From the NCBI GenBank assembly GCA_035645145.1, contig DASQNC010000048.1, positions 1 to 64,000 on the forward strand: 64,000 nt of DNA, written 5' to 3'. This document shows positions 47,914-56,274 of the stretch, one piece after another (the first letter of the stretch is position 1; every line of letters starts with the position of its first letter). The stretch is from Azospirillaceae bacterium. Its GTDB lineage: Bacteria; Pseudomonadota; Alphaproteobacteria; Azospirillales; Azospirillaceae. The position numbers were made by a program, and so were the translations under genes. The notes beneath the pieces are model-generated. The model was not told the origin of the DNA, made no database searches, and saw nothing but the letters and a program-made list of their open reading frames with translations.

Positions 47914-49014
47914 TCAGCCGACGAGGTCACCCAGTTTGTGCAGGAGATAGTCCAGATCCTCGGGCGCCATGTCCTCGTACTGGGTGAGGATGCGTTCGAG
48001 GATACGGCGGCGATAGCGGTCCCGATCGCCCGCCTCGCCGTCGTACGGGGTCTCCCGGATCACCGAAAGCGCGACTCGCACCGCCGGCAGAAGGGCCGCC
48101 GGGAGGCCGGCACGGTCGTAGATCGCCCTCAACCCCAAGGACCCGCCGTCGTGCACCAGGATGCGGGCATTGGCCAGCGGCACGTCCGCCAGGCGGGCCA
48201 ATGCGGCCTCCAGGAATGCCACGTCGCCGGTGCACAGCATCCGCAGGATCAACGACGGTGTCAGACGGCCGCCGTCGGCAAGCTGGGCGACCAACTGCTC
48301 AAGGGCGGCATCGTCGGCCGTCTCCAGCAGCGAGGCGGTCGCCCGTTCGCGCACATGCAGGACGAGGTCGCTCAACACCTGCGGTGACAGGTCGTGCCGT
48401 GCGGCCAACCGGTCCACAAGGCGGCCGGACAGCAGCGCGACCAGCCGCTCCGATACGGTCAGGGGCAGCCGGACGCGGCCGGCCATGGACTCCGCGACCT
48501 CGCCATCGGCGCCGAAACGGTCAATCGCCTGCGAGAAGGACGCCTCGGCGATCCGGGCCCCGTCGTTGCGCATCAGCGTGGCGACCGCCGCCTCGTCGGC
48601 TTCCGAGACGATCACCTCCGACACCGTTTCCGACACGTCCGGGCGTGCGGCGACGGCGACCTGCCGGCGCGGATCGCCCGACCGGACGATGTCGATCAGG
48701 TCGGCATCGGTCAGAACCTGGGACAATTGGATCACGGGCAACGCCACGCTTTCCACGTCCATGGCCATTGCCTGCGCCACATCCCGCGGCAGGGAGGACG
48801 ATTGCTTGACATGCTCGGCCAGGGCTTGGCGGACGCGCACCTCGGCGTCCTGCGCCATCCGGCGCACGATGTCCTCGGCCAACCGGCGTTCGACCGGGGT
48901 CAGCGTCGGCACATCCAGCTGCGCACCGACCTTCGCCGCCAGATCCGCCCGCGCCTCGCCCGAAGGGTCGGACAGAAGGCGCAGGACGTCGTCTTTGGTC
49001 AGATTCTGCGCCAT
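47914..49014 (-). CDS. DUF2336 family protein
   Basis: A 366-residue all-helical protein. It starts MAQNLTKDDVLRLLSDPSGEARADLAAKVG and continues with repeated helical units such as SSLPRDVAQAMAMDVESVALPVIQLSQVLTDADLIDIVRSG (in outline), typical of DUF2336, a HEAT-like alphaproteobacterial family. Function unknown. No membrane segment or enzyme motif is seen. ATG at 49014 is preferred to the upstream frame start at 49080. It is on the same strand as the Mla operon, 134 bp downstream, with no clear terminator between. Confidence 0.88.
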   Translation of the reverse strand: MAQNLTKDDVLRLLSDPSGEARADLAAKVGAQLDVPTLTPVERRLAEDIVRRMAQDAEVRVRQALAEHVKQSSSLPRDVAQAMAMDVESVALPVIQLSQVLTDADLIDIVRSGDPRRQVAVAARPDVSETVSEVIVSEADEAAVATLMRNDGARIAEASFSQAIDRFGADGEVAESMAGRVRLPLTVSERLVALLSGRLVDRLAARHDLSPQVLSDLVLHVRERATASLLETADDAALEQLVAQLADGGRLTPSLILRMLCTGDVAFLEAALARLADVPLANARILVHDGGSLGLRAIYDRAGLPAALLPAVRVALSVIRETPYDGEAGDRDRYRRRILERILTQYEDMAPEDLDYLLHKLGDLVG

Positions 49015-49147
49015 GGTGGACTTCCGTTCCCGCACGAACCCTGCCGACGGGCGGCGATGCGCCCGGCACGCAGGATACACGAGCCTTGCGTTCGGGACAG
49101 CCCCGCCGCAACACCCCTGTTTACGCCCTGTCCCCCGATCCGCTTCG

Positions 49148-49783
49148 TCACCGCCGCGGGATGCCGTTGCCGGTGCGCAACGTCCATTCCACGACGCGCT
49201 TCAGGACGGCCCCCAGGGATGCGTCGAAGGCTTCCATCAGGGCCGGGAAATCGGCGGCGGAGGCCTGGGTGCGGGCTTCGAAGCTCTGCGTCGCCTCGAT
49301 GGACCGGCGGGGCATGGCGACCAGCCGGGCGATGATCCGCACGACGGCAAACGGCCGGGGATCGTCGGGGGCGAACTCCGCCTGGAACTCGCGCAGCTCG
49401 GTCCGCAGCACGAAATCCGCCCGGAGCGCGACGCTTTCGCGACCAACGGCGATGATCCGGCCGGAGTTCTCGAAGCTCTCCAACAGCAGCGTCTGCACCA
49501 TCAGCGGCGCACGGTCGATCCAGGCCACATTGGCGAAATAGTCCACCATCATCCCGGTGCGCATCAGGACGATGCGCGCCGTGTCGATGGCCGCCGGGGC
49601 CGAGGGGGTTTCGACCAGCAATTGCCAATCCACCCTGGGCACCTCCGGCGAGAAGGTGCTCTTGGGCGTCAGGGTGTAGAGCTGCGGCGGGGACGAAATG
49701 AGGTCCACCGGGTTGCAGGCCGCAGCCGCCCCGGCCAGGGGCAGCATGCCGACCCTGAGAAGGTCGCGGCGGTTCATCGTCAC
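49148..49783 (-). CDS. ABC-type transport auxiliary lipoprotein (PqiC-like)
   Basis: A 211-residue probable lipoprotein. A twin-Arg-like MNRRDLLRVGMLPLAGAAAAC leader ends at Cys23, a plausible lipidation site. PQLYTLTP and VDWQLLVETPSAP fit the ABC-type transport auxiliary lipoprotein (PqiC/MlaD-associated) family, as does the C-terminal FPALMEAFDASLGAVLKRVVEW. It is the last gene of the Mla-type operon and overlaps the mlaD stop by four bases (ATGA). It probably joins the outer membrane side of a phospholipid shuttle. Confidence 0.85.
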   Translation of the reverse strand: MTMNRRDLLRVGMLPLAGAAAACNPVDLISSPPQLYTLTPKSTFSPEVPRVDWQLLVETPSAPAAIDTARIVLMRTGMMVDYFANVAWIDRAPLMVQTLLLESFENSGRIIAVGRESVALRADFVLRTELREFQAEFAPDDPRPFAVVRIIARLVAMPRRSIEATQSFEARTQASAADFPALMEAFDASLGAVLKRVVEWTLRTGNGIPRR

Positions 49784-50784
49784 CGTCTGGTCTCCACACC
49801 ATTGCGCGTGCCGCCCAGCAGGGCCCCGGCCGGATCACGTTCCAGCCGCAGGGTGAACCGGGACAGGCTGCCCACGAGGTCGCGCAGCTCGTTCAGCAGC
49901 TGGGTCACTTCGTACAGGCCCGTGCCGGTGAAGTCGCGCACCGGCTCGCGGTTTTCGGACACCAGGGCGGCGAGCTGGTCCGAGGTCCGGCGGATGGATT
50001 TGAGCATCTCGCGCAGGTCGCCGCCGCTCTGCCCGATTTCCTTTTCCAGCGACCGCGAGGTGTTCTCGAAGCTGGCCATGGTCCTGCGCGCCTGCTCCGC
50101 GGCGCTGTCCACGTCCTGAAGGATGCCCGGCAGCACGGCGCGCAGCTCGCGTGTCAGGGCGCCGACATCGGCCAGCGCCTGCTCGCCCGAACGGATGCCG
50201 GGGGCGAGGCTGGTGGAGACGCCCGCCAACTGCTCCGAGAGGGTCTGGACATTGACCAGGATTTCCGTCAGCGCCCGCTGGTTCTCCTCGCTGAACAGGT
50301 TCGTCGCCCGCCGGGTCAGCGTGACCATGTTTTCGAGAAGGAGGGGCGTGGCGTCGAACAGCGCCGCCAGGTTGGACGGCCGGGACGGGATCACCCGCGG
50401 CCAGTCCTGTTCGGCCAGGAGCGGCGCCTCCTGGCTGCCGCTGGAGATCTGGATGAAGACGCCCCCGGTCAGCCCTTGCAGTTCGAGCGAGGCGACGCTG
50501 TTCGTCTTGATCGGGGTGCCCTGGTTGATATCCACCGTCACGCGCACCCGCCGCACGTCCTCGGGGTCGATCTCGATATTGCCGACGGTGCCCACGGGAA
50601 TGCCCAGGTAGCGGACAGGGCTTCCCGGCTGGAGGCCGCTGACGGCGCCGCTGAAATAGACGAGGTAGCGGTCGGACGCGCGTTCCAGGTGGGTGCGGGT
50701 CAACCAGGCGACGAATGCGACCAGGACCGCGATGAGGACCAGGACGAAGCCGCCGACGGCGATGTAGCTGGCGCGGGTTTCCAC
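49780..50784 (-). CDS. mlaD: MlaD-family membrane-anchored lipid-binding protein
   Basis: A 334-residue protein: one N-terminal helix (YIAVGGFVLVLIAVLVAFVAW), an MCE domain (about 40-120, with FSGAVSGLQPGSPVRYLGIPVGTV) and a long helical tail (about 150-310) rich in Leu/Glu/Gln. The tail is longer than E. coli MlaD, as in PqiB- or alphaproteobacterial MlaD. It carries phospholipids between membranes. I start at GTG 50784, five bases after the ATPase stop; the frame extends upstream to 50856 but overlaps the previous gene. Confidence 0.92.
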   Translation of the reverse strand: METRASYIAVGGFVLVLIAVLVAFVAWLTRTHLERASDRYLVYFSGAVSGLQPGSPVRYLGIPVGTVGNIEIDPEDVRRVRVTVDINQGTPIKTNSVASLELQGLTGGVFIQISSGSQEAPLLAEQDWPRVIPSRPSNLAALFDATPLLLENMVTLTRRATNLFSEENQRALTEILVNVQTLSEQLAGVSTSLAPGIRSGEQALADVGALTRELRAVLPGILQDVDSAAEQARRTMASFENTSRSLEKEIGQSGGDLREMLKSIRRTSDQLAALVSENREPVRDFTGTGLYEVTQLLNELRDLVGSLSRFTLRLERDPAGALLGGTRNGVETRR

Positions 50785-50788
50785 GGGT

Positions 50789-51571
50789 TCAGCCCTGCTG
50801 GTTCTGGGCCTGCTGGTGCATGGCCGCCCGGCCACGGGGGCCGTGGAAGTATTCACGGACCCACGGGTGCGGAAGTTCCAGCATTTGCCCGAGCGTGCCG
50901 ACGACGATGCGCTTTTCGATCAAAACCGCGATCCGGTCGCACACCGCGACGAGGCTGTCGAGGTCGTGGGTCACCATGACCACCGTCAGCCCGAGGCTTT
51001 TCTGCAATGTCCGGACCAGCGTGTCAAAGGCCGCGGCGCCGATGGGGTCGAGCCCGGCCGTCGGCTCGTCCAGGAACAGGATGTCCGGATCCAACGCCAG
51101 GGCGCGGGCGAGACCGGCCCGCTTGCGCATACCGCCCGACAGCTCCGACGGCTTTTTGTTGCCGGCCTCGGGCGGCAGGCCGGCCAGACTGATCTTCACG
51201 CGGCTGATGTCGCGGCACAGCGCGGTCGGCAGGTCGGTGTGCTCGCGCATCGGGATTTCGACGTTTTCGGCCACGGTGAGCGAACTGAACAGGGCGCCGT
51301 CCTGGAACAGGACGCCAAGCCGCCGGTCGAGTTCGATCCGCCGGTTGCCCGGCAGACCCACGGTCTCCTGGCCGAAGATCTCGATGCTGCCGGCCGCCGG
51401 GCGGATCAGGCCGAGGATGGTCCTCAGCAAGACCGACTTGCCCGTGCCCGAGCCGCCGACGATGCCCAGCACCTCGCCCGGCATCACGTCCAGGTCCAGC
51501 CCGTCGTGCAGCACCTGGCGGCCGATGCGGGTCACCAGGCCACGGATCCGGATCACCGGTTGCGCGTCCAT
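50789..51571 (-). CDS. mlaF: Phospholipid ABC transporter ATP-binding protein (MlaF-like)
   Basis: A 260-residue ABC ATPase: Walker A GGSGTGKSV near 36, signature LSGGMRKRAGLARAL near 143, Walker B ILFLDEPTAGLDP near 164, and H-loop VTHDLDS. LSGGMRKR is typical of the Mla/Ttg2A class. It starts 3 bp after the permease stop. With the MlaE and MlaD homologues it forms the inner-membrane Mla complex that maintains outer membrane lipid asymmetry. Confidence 0.95.
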   Translation of the reverse strand: MDAQPVIRIRGLVTRIGRQVLHDGLDLDVMPGEVLGIVGGSGTGKSVLLRTILGLIRPAAGSIEIFGQETVGLPGNRRIELDRRLGVLFQDGALFSSLTVAENVEIPMREHTDLPTALCRDISRVKISLAGLPPEAGNKKPSELSGGMRKRAGLARALALDPDILFLDEPTAGLDPIGAAAFDTLVRTLQKSLGLTVVMVTHDLDSLVAVCDRIAVLIEKRIVVGTLGQMLELPHPWVREYFHGPRGRAAMHQQAQNQQG

Positions 51572-51574
51572 GCC

Positions 51575-52717
51575 TCAGATCCTCATCATCTGGAAGGCGA
51601 CCGCGAAGATCGCGTCGAGGACGATGACCAGGAAAATGCTTTCGACGACCGAGCGGGTCGTCTGCCTGCCCACGCTTTCGGCGCTTCCGCCGACCTGGAG
51701 GCCCTGGTAGCAGCCCACCAGCCCGATCGCGCAGGCGAACACCGGCGCCTTGACCAGCCCCACCACCACGACGGTCACGTTCACCGCCCCCCGGAGCTGC
51801 CGCAGGAACTGGCCGAAGGGGATGTCCAGCACCGCCCAGCACATCAAGGCACCGCCCAGCAGGGCCATGATGGAGGCGTAGAAGGCCAGCAGCGGCAGTG
51901 CCACGACGAGCGCCCCCAGCCTCGGCAGCACCAGGAGTTCGACCGGGTCCAGCCCCATGGTCCGCATGGCGTCGACCTCCTGGTTGACGACCATGGTGCC
52001 GATCTGGGCCGTGTAGGCGGATCCCGACCGGCCCGCCACCAGGATGGCCGTCAACAGGATGCCGAGTTCGCGCAGGACCGAGATCGCCAACAGGTTGACC
52101 ACCAACAGTTCGGCACCGAACTGCTTCAACTGCTGGGCCCCCTGGAACGCCACGACGACGCCGATCAGGAAGGACAGCAGGCCGAGGATCGGCAGTGCGT
52201 TGACCCCCGTCTGCTCCAGGTGCGCGGCCAGCGACGTCAACCGCACGCGGGCGGGATTGGCCAGCCCGCGTGCGGTCGCGAGCGAGACCAGGCCCAGGAA
52301 GCCCAGTAGCTGACCGCCCCGCTCGAACAGCTCGACCGTCCCGCGGCCGGTGCGTTCCAACAGGTCCAGCAGGGGGTGGCGGCGCTGGCGTGGCAGGCGC
52401 GGGGCGTTGTTGGCCTCTGCCACCGCCCGCAACAGGGCGGCATGCCGGTCCTGCACCCCGCGGACGTCAACGGTGCTCCCCTCGTTCCGAAGGCGTTCGG
52501 CCAGTTGCGCGATCAGCAGCGCTCCGACCGTGTCCAGTGCCTCGACCTGCACCAGATCCAGCACCACGCGGGCACGGGGCCCATGGGCGGCCGGGGCGAT
52601 CTCCGCCATGGCCCGGTCCAGTTGGACGGCGTGCGCCAATGTCCACGCGCCCGATGGCACCAGGACCAGGGTGCCGCCGTCGGTCGTGCTTCGAATGCCA
52701 GGTTCAGCCGGTTTCAT
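51575..52717 (-). CDS. mlaE: MlaE-type permease with N-terminal STAS domain
   Basis: A 380-residue protein. The first ~110 residues look like a STAS domain ([22 protein letters not shown]), the job done by separate MlaB in E. coli. The rest is a MlaE permease with about five hydrophobic segments and conserved [30 protein letters not shown] (in outline) and [15 protein letters not shown]. The MlaB-MlaE fusion is common in Alphaproteobacteria. It heads the operon mlaE-mlaF-mlaD-lipoprotein. ATG at 52717 is chosen; 52747 adds ten basic residues. Confidence 0.93.
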   Translation of the reverse strand: MKPAEPGIRSTTDGGTLVLVPSGAWTLAHAVQLDRAMAEIAPAAHGPRARVVLDLVQVEALDTVGALLIAQLAERLRNEGSTVDVRGVQDRHAALLRAVAEANNAPRLPRQRRHPLLDLLERTGRGTVELFERGGQLLGFLGLVSLATARGLANPARVRLTSLAAHLEQTGVNALPILGLLSFLIGVVVAFQGAQQLKQFGAELLVVNLLAISVLRELGILLTAILVAGRSGSAYTAQIGTMVVNQEVDAMRTMGLDPVELLVLPRLGALVVALPLLAFYASIMALLGGALMCWAVLDIPFGQFLRQLRGAVNVTVVVVGLVKAPVFACAIGLVGCYQGLQVGGSAESVGRQTTRSVVESIFLVIVLDAIFAVAFQMMRI

Positions 52718-52972
52718 GGCCCGCGTCGGAGTGCGTTTGCGCGGCATTCATCTGGTTTACGCCGATCGCGTCAACCATGCTCGCACGACGTGGCCGGGCC
52801 GGGGCGGCGCCATGGTGTCCTTGGCCGGACGCGCGCAACCGGCGGGGGCATGGCGACCATCCGCCGCGTATTTCGGTGCCCATGGCCGAACTCAAGGCCG
52901 GGCGGCCGGTTGAACAGGGCGGCAATCCGGGCTATGGGAGCCTGGAGAGCACGCGACACCCCGGAGACACAC

Positions 52973-53605
52973 ATGGTCGACTACATCCGCGCCGATGACG
53001 AGGACGAGCGCGACGACGAGCCGGAAAAGAAGGAGGACGACAAGAAGCCGGAGGCCCAGGCACCGAACAACGTCCTGCAGAACCTCTTCAAGGCCCGCAC
53101 CGTGTTGATCTTCGGCGAGATCAACATGAAGCTCAGCCAAGCGATCGTCGCCCAGCTGCTTGCGCTGGCGGTCGAAAGCGACGACCCCATCCGGGTGGTG
53201 GTCAACTCCCCCGGCGGGCACGTGGAGTCAGCCGACTCAATCCACGACGTGATCCGGTTCATCAAGCCCGAGGTCAAGATGCTCGGCACGGGCTGGGTGG
53301 CATCGGCGGGCTGCCACATCTATCTGGCGGCCAAGAAGGAAAACCGCTTCTGCCTGCCCAACACCCGGTTCCTGATCCACCAGCCGCTGGGCGGTACCGG
53401 CGGCCGGGCGTCCGACATCGCGATCGAGGCGAAGGAGATCATCAAGATGCGGGAGCGCCTGAACCGCATCATCTCCGCCGAGACCGGCCAGCCCTACGAC
53501 CGCGTGGCCAAGGACACCGACCGGAACTACTGGATGGGTGCGGACGAGGCCAAGGAGTACGGCATCGTCAACAAGATCATCAGCGACTGGGACGCCATCA
53601 TGTGA
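52973..53605 (+). CDS. ClpP-like serine protease with acidic N-terminal extension
   Basis: A 210-residue ClpP-fold protein. The N-terminal ~30 residues are a highly acidic stretch ([20 protein letters not shown]) not found in standard ClpP. Nucleophile Ser111 lies in GWVASAGCH (usual context AASMG) and His136 in FLIHQPLGG. The position of the third residue, normally Asp in DTDRD, reads DTDRN, so Asp is Asn185. The usual ClpX/ClpA partners are not adjacent. The ATG at 52973 with GGAG seven bases upstream is a clear start. Likely a second ClpP-like subunit; an inactive or regulated form is possible. It is divergent from the Mla operon. Confidence 0.88.
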   Translation: MVDYIRADDEDERDDEPEKKEDDKKPEAQAPNNVLQNLFKARTVLIFGEINMKLSQAIVAQLLALAVESDDPIRVVVNSPGGHVESADSIHDVIRFIKPEVKMLGTGWVASAGCHIYLAAKKENRFCLPNTRFLIHQPLGGTGGRASDIAIEAKEIIKMRERLNRIISAETGQPYDRVAKDTDRNYWMGADEAKEYGIVNKIISDWDAIM

Positions 53606-53632
53606 TGGGGCGTTCCGCCCTGTAAGCGCCCG

Positions 53633-53674
53633 ACGGGCGCATCCGCCGCCCTCCCGGCGGGTGCGCCCGTTTCG
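53633..53674 (+). terminator. Hairpin terminator after the ClpP-like gene
   Basis: A long stem (53633-53648 with 53655-53670, one mismatch) with a 6-base loop is followed by TTTCGCTT. It lies 28 bp after the stop codon. Confidence 0.8.
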
Positions 53675-53708
53675 CTTGATCCCTCGACAGTGACCGGCAG
53701 GTGCAGCC

Positions 53709-54407
53709 ATGATCCCCACCTATTCCACGGCCCTGATCGTCGGCGCCGGGCCCGGGCTGGGATCGTCATTGGCCCACCGGTTTTCCCGGGAAGGCCTGAG
53801 CGTCGCGCTGGCCGCCCGTGACCCGGGCAAGCTCACCCCCCTGGCCCAGCAGATCCACGCCCGGACGTTTGCGGCCGACGCCGCCAATGCGGACGATATC
53901 GTCCGCCTCTTCCGCGAGGTGGAGGAGGCCGTGGGTGCGCCCGACATCGTCGTCTACAACGCCAGCGGCCGCGTGCGCGGCCCCTTCACCGAACTCGACC
54001 CCGCCACCGTGCAGCAGGCGCTGATGGTGTCGGCCTATGGCGGTTTCCTGGTCGCGCAGGAGGCGGTGCGGCGCATGCTGCCCAAGAAACGGGGGGCCAT
54101 CCTGTTCACCGGCGCCTCGGCCAGTGTGAAGGGCTACGCCCGCTCCGCCCCGTTCGCGATGGGCAAATTCGCCCTGCGCGGCTTGGCGCAGAGCCTTGCC
54201 CGCGAACTCCACCCGCAGGGCATCCACATCGGCCATTTCGTCATCGACGGCGCCATTCGCACGTCGGCCCGCCCGGACCCCACGGACCGGCCGGACAGCG
54301 CGCTCGACCCCGACGCCATCGCGGAAGCGTACTGGAACCTGCTGTGCCAGGACCGCAGCACCTGGACCTGGGAGGTGGAGTTGCGCCCCTGGGTGGAGAC
54401 GTTCTGA
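53709..54407 (+). CDS. Short-chain dehydrogenase/reductase with Phe in place of the catalytic Tyr
   Basis: A 232-residue Rossmann protein: LIVGAGPGLGSSLA (9-22) is the cofactor-binding motif and VVYNASGRVRG matches the NNAG-type turn. Where classical SDRs have YxxxK the protein reads FAMGK (Phe149, Lys153), and the Ser is near 137. NADP-type sequence ARD follows the beta-2 strand. The Tyr-to-Phe change recurs in some SDR subfamilies and may mean a non-oxidoreductase or slow enzyme. The ATG at 53709 is preceded by AGGTGCAGCC. The downstream small gene is 55 bp away. Confidence 0.85.
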   Translation: MIPTYSTALIVGAGPGLGSSLAHRFSREGLSVALAARDPGKLTPLAQQIHARTFAADAANADDIVRLFREVEEAVGAPDIVVYNASGRVRGPFTELDPATVQQALMVSAYGGFLVAQEAVRRMLPKKRGAILFTGASASVKGYARSAPFAMGKFALRGLAQSLARELHPQGIHIGHFVIDGAIRTSARPDPTDRPDSALDPDAIAEAYWNLLCQDRSTWTWEVELRPWVETF

Positions 54408-54461
54408 GGCACCGCCACGGTCCGGTTTGCACGCTGGCGCGCCCGGACCGCGAGGGAGACC

Positions 54462-54782
54462 ATGGCAAGGAAGCCACCCAAGCATCCAGCCCCCCCTGCC
54501 GTCGGCCCCTGGGGAGACCGGACCGCACATCTGCGCCGGCGGGCCATTTGGGCCACCCGCTGGTCAATCGGCATTGGGTTCTCCGCCGTGTTGTTGTCGC
54601 TGGTGGCGGAATTTCACAGCGCGGTCGGCGTGATGGGCGTATCGCTCGGCCTTGCCTCGGTCGCCACCTTGACGGTGGACGAGCTGCGCGCCCGCCGTGG
54701 CACCCGGATGACCGCCGTCAGCTGGCTCGATGCTGCCGCGCTGGGGGCCATGGGGGCCTTCGTCTATTTCGCGGTGGCTTGA
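54462..54782 (+). CDS. Small membrane protein of unknown function
   Basis: A 106-residue protein with a basic, Pro-rich N-terminus (MARKPPKHPAPPAVGPWGDR) and about three hydrophobic stretches at 34-47, 53-69 and 88-105 (TRWSIGIGFSAVLLSLVA; VGVMGVSLGLASVATL; AALGAMGAFVYFAVA). I do not recognise the family. GAGGGAGACC just before the ATG is a strong ribosome site, which supports real translation. It follows the SDR on the same strand and may be co-transcribed. Confidence 0.6.
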   Translation: MARKPPKHPAPPAVGPWGDRTAHLRRRAIWATRWSIGIGFSAVLLSLVAEFHSAVGVMGVSLGLASVATLTVDELRARRGTRMTAVSWLDAAALGAMGAFVYFAVA

Positions 54783-54798
54783 GGCGGAATCACGGCGG

Positions 54799-55023
54799 CT
54801 AGGCTCCGGGCCCCCGTGGCCCATTGCGCTGCAACAGGCGCACCTCCGCCTTCAGGTCGGTGATCTGCCGGTCGTAGCCGCTCTTGAGCCGCCACACTGC
54901 ATAGACCACGGCGGCCATCAGCACGCCGTCCACCAGCCGTGACAGCAGCATGGCCGCGAAATCGATGATCGTACCCAGGATCGCCAGAACGACGACCAGG
55001 ATCAAAAGGGTCTTCTCGTTCAC
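54799..55023 (-). CDS. Small membrane-anchored coiled-coil protein
   Basis: A 74-residue protein if started at the GTG at 55023: a hydrophobic stretch (TLLILVVVLAILGTIIDFAAMLL, in outline) is followed by a second stretch (VLMAAVVYAVWRL) and a charged helix (YDRQITDLKAEVRLLQRN) with heptad character. A GGAGG lies 11 bases upstream of the GTG, rather far. The longer frame to 55296 adds a low-complexity leader and seems unlikely. Convergent with the previous gene. Function unknown. Confidence 0.5.
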   Translation of the reverse strand: MNEKTLLILVVVLAILGTIIDFAAMLLSRLVDGVLMAAVVYAVWRLKSGYDRQITDLKAEVRLLQRNGPRGPGA

Positions 55024-55400
55024 GCGCGCTCGGGCCTCCGAAACGTTTTCCGGCGAGGGTGGGCCGAAGACGGCCTTGGATGGAGGAACCAGCGCATGCC
55101 GTTCCAACCTCCCTACGCTGCGCGTGGGCGCTGCTGTTTTCAATCCGCGCCCCAGTGGTGCCCCATCCAGCAGACTGTGGAAAAGGGACGCCGGATCGGG
55201 GAGTTGGCTTCCGCGCGGCGGTCCTGGACACGCCCCAAACTCATCCCAGGGATGCCGCCAGACCGGAGGCGGCAATCCGCCTCCGGGAGAACCCATTCAA
55301 AAGTCTTAACTACAAGATATTTTAAACTTATTCCGCCTACTGTCCATTTGGGCGCCGCAGCCCGCAAACAAAGCTAAAGAACAGCAGGATGGCGTGAACG
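55024..55400. other. Intergenic region with AT-rich promoter-like segment
   Basis: This gap holds no gene I can support. Bases 55299-55337 are strikingly AT-rich for the window (CTTAACTACAAGATATTTTA and onward) and lie about 65-100 bases before the solute-binding protein ATG, so they probably contain its promoter. Confidence 0.45.
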
Positions 55401-56123
55401 ATGGGAATGTATTGGAAGTGGATCGCCGCACCGGCCATCGTCCTTGGCCTGTGGACCACCCAGGCCAGCGCGGCCGACCGGACCGCATCCTTGGCCCAAC
55501 TGCCCGCCCTTGCCGAGTCCGAGACCCGGGGCATCCTGGTCGACCTGATCAAGGCAATGGACAAGGCCACCGGCACAACCACCAAGATCATCGTCGCGCC
55601 CTTTCAGCGCTCCATGAAGAACGTCGCGGACGGTCAGGCGGATTACCATCTGCCCATTCTGGACAACCCGGAGCGACCGGCCCAGCTGGATGGATTGATG
55701 CTGGGCCGGAAGACCACGGTCGTGAACGCAAGGTTCGGCCTCTATACCCACAAGGACCGGCCGGTCGACCTTGCCAAGGCCGACCAGTTCCGATTGGAGA
55801 CCGAGGCGGCGCACACCGACTTGTTCCCGATGAAGATCGCCCCGTCGACCTGCCTGGAGTGCAGCCTGCGCAAGATCCTGGCCGACCGGATTGATGGCGT
55901 GGTCTTCGCCATGCTGGAGATGGACAAGCTGCTTGCCAGTCTCGAAGGCAAGGAAAACATCCGCCGCAGCGTTTACCGGGTCTACCGCGGGACCGCCATC
56001 CTGCCGGCCAACGCCAAGGGCGAGGCCACCGACGCCTTCCTCGCGGATGCCATCGAGAAGTTGAAGCAGAACGGCGAATACCAGCGCATTCTCGGGCCGC
56101 TGCTGGAACCGAACAGCGACTGA
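55401..56123 (+). CDS. Periplasmic solute-binding protein (SBP_bac_3-like)
   Basis: A 240-residue secreted protein. A signal peptide (KWIAAPAIVLGLWTTQASA) ends at about residue 24. The rest resembles family 3 amino-acid-type binding proteins: GILVDLIKAMDKATG, PFQRSMKNVADGQADY, VVNARFGLYTHKD, FLADAIEKLKQNGEYQRIL. A CLECS pair (about 153-157) could form a disulfide. No permease or ATPase is adjacent, so it may serve a remote transporter or a sensor kinase, as seen for many such orphan proteins. The ligand is unknown. It is convergent with the GH2 gene. Confidence 0.82.
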   Translation: MGMYWKWIAAPAIVLGLWTTQASAADRTASLAQLPALAESETRGILVDLIKAMDKATGTTTKIIVAPFQRSMKNVADGQADYHLPILDNPERPAQLDGLMLGRKTTVVNARFGLYTHKDRPVDLAKADQFRLETEAAHTDLFPMKIAPSTCLECSLRKILADRIDGVVFAMLEMDKLLASLEGKENIRRSVYRVYRGTAILPANAKGEATDAFLADAIEKLKQNGEYQRILGPLLEPNSD

Positions 56124-56231
56124 ACGGTATCCCCCTCCCGCGCGGGGAGCCGCGGAAACCGGTGGCAGACGCCGCCGCCCACCCTGCGCCCGGGTCGCCC
56201 TGCACGAGGGGAAGATCGCCCGATCACGACG

Positions 56232-56261
56232 CCGGGGGCGGGCCCATGGCCCCGCCCCCGG
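56232..56261 (-). terminator. GC-rich hairpin downstream of the GH2 gene
   Basis: CCGGGGGCGGG (56232-56242) pairs with CCCGCCCCCGG (56251-56261) around an 8-base loop, 13 bp after the leftward GH2 stop. There is no T-run, so it may pause polymerase or stabilise the transcript end. Confidence 0.55.
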
Positions 56262-56274
56262 GTCCATGGCTCGA

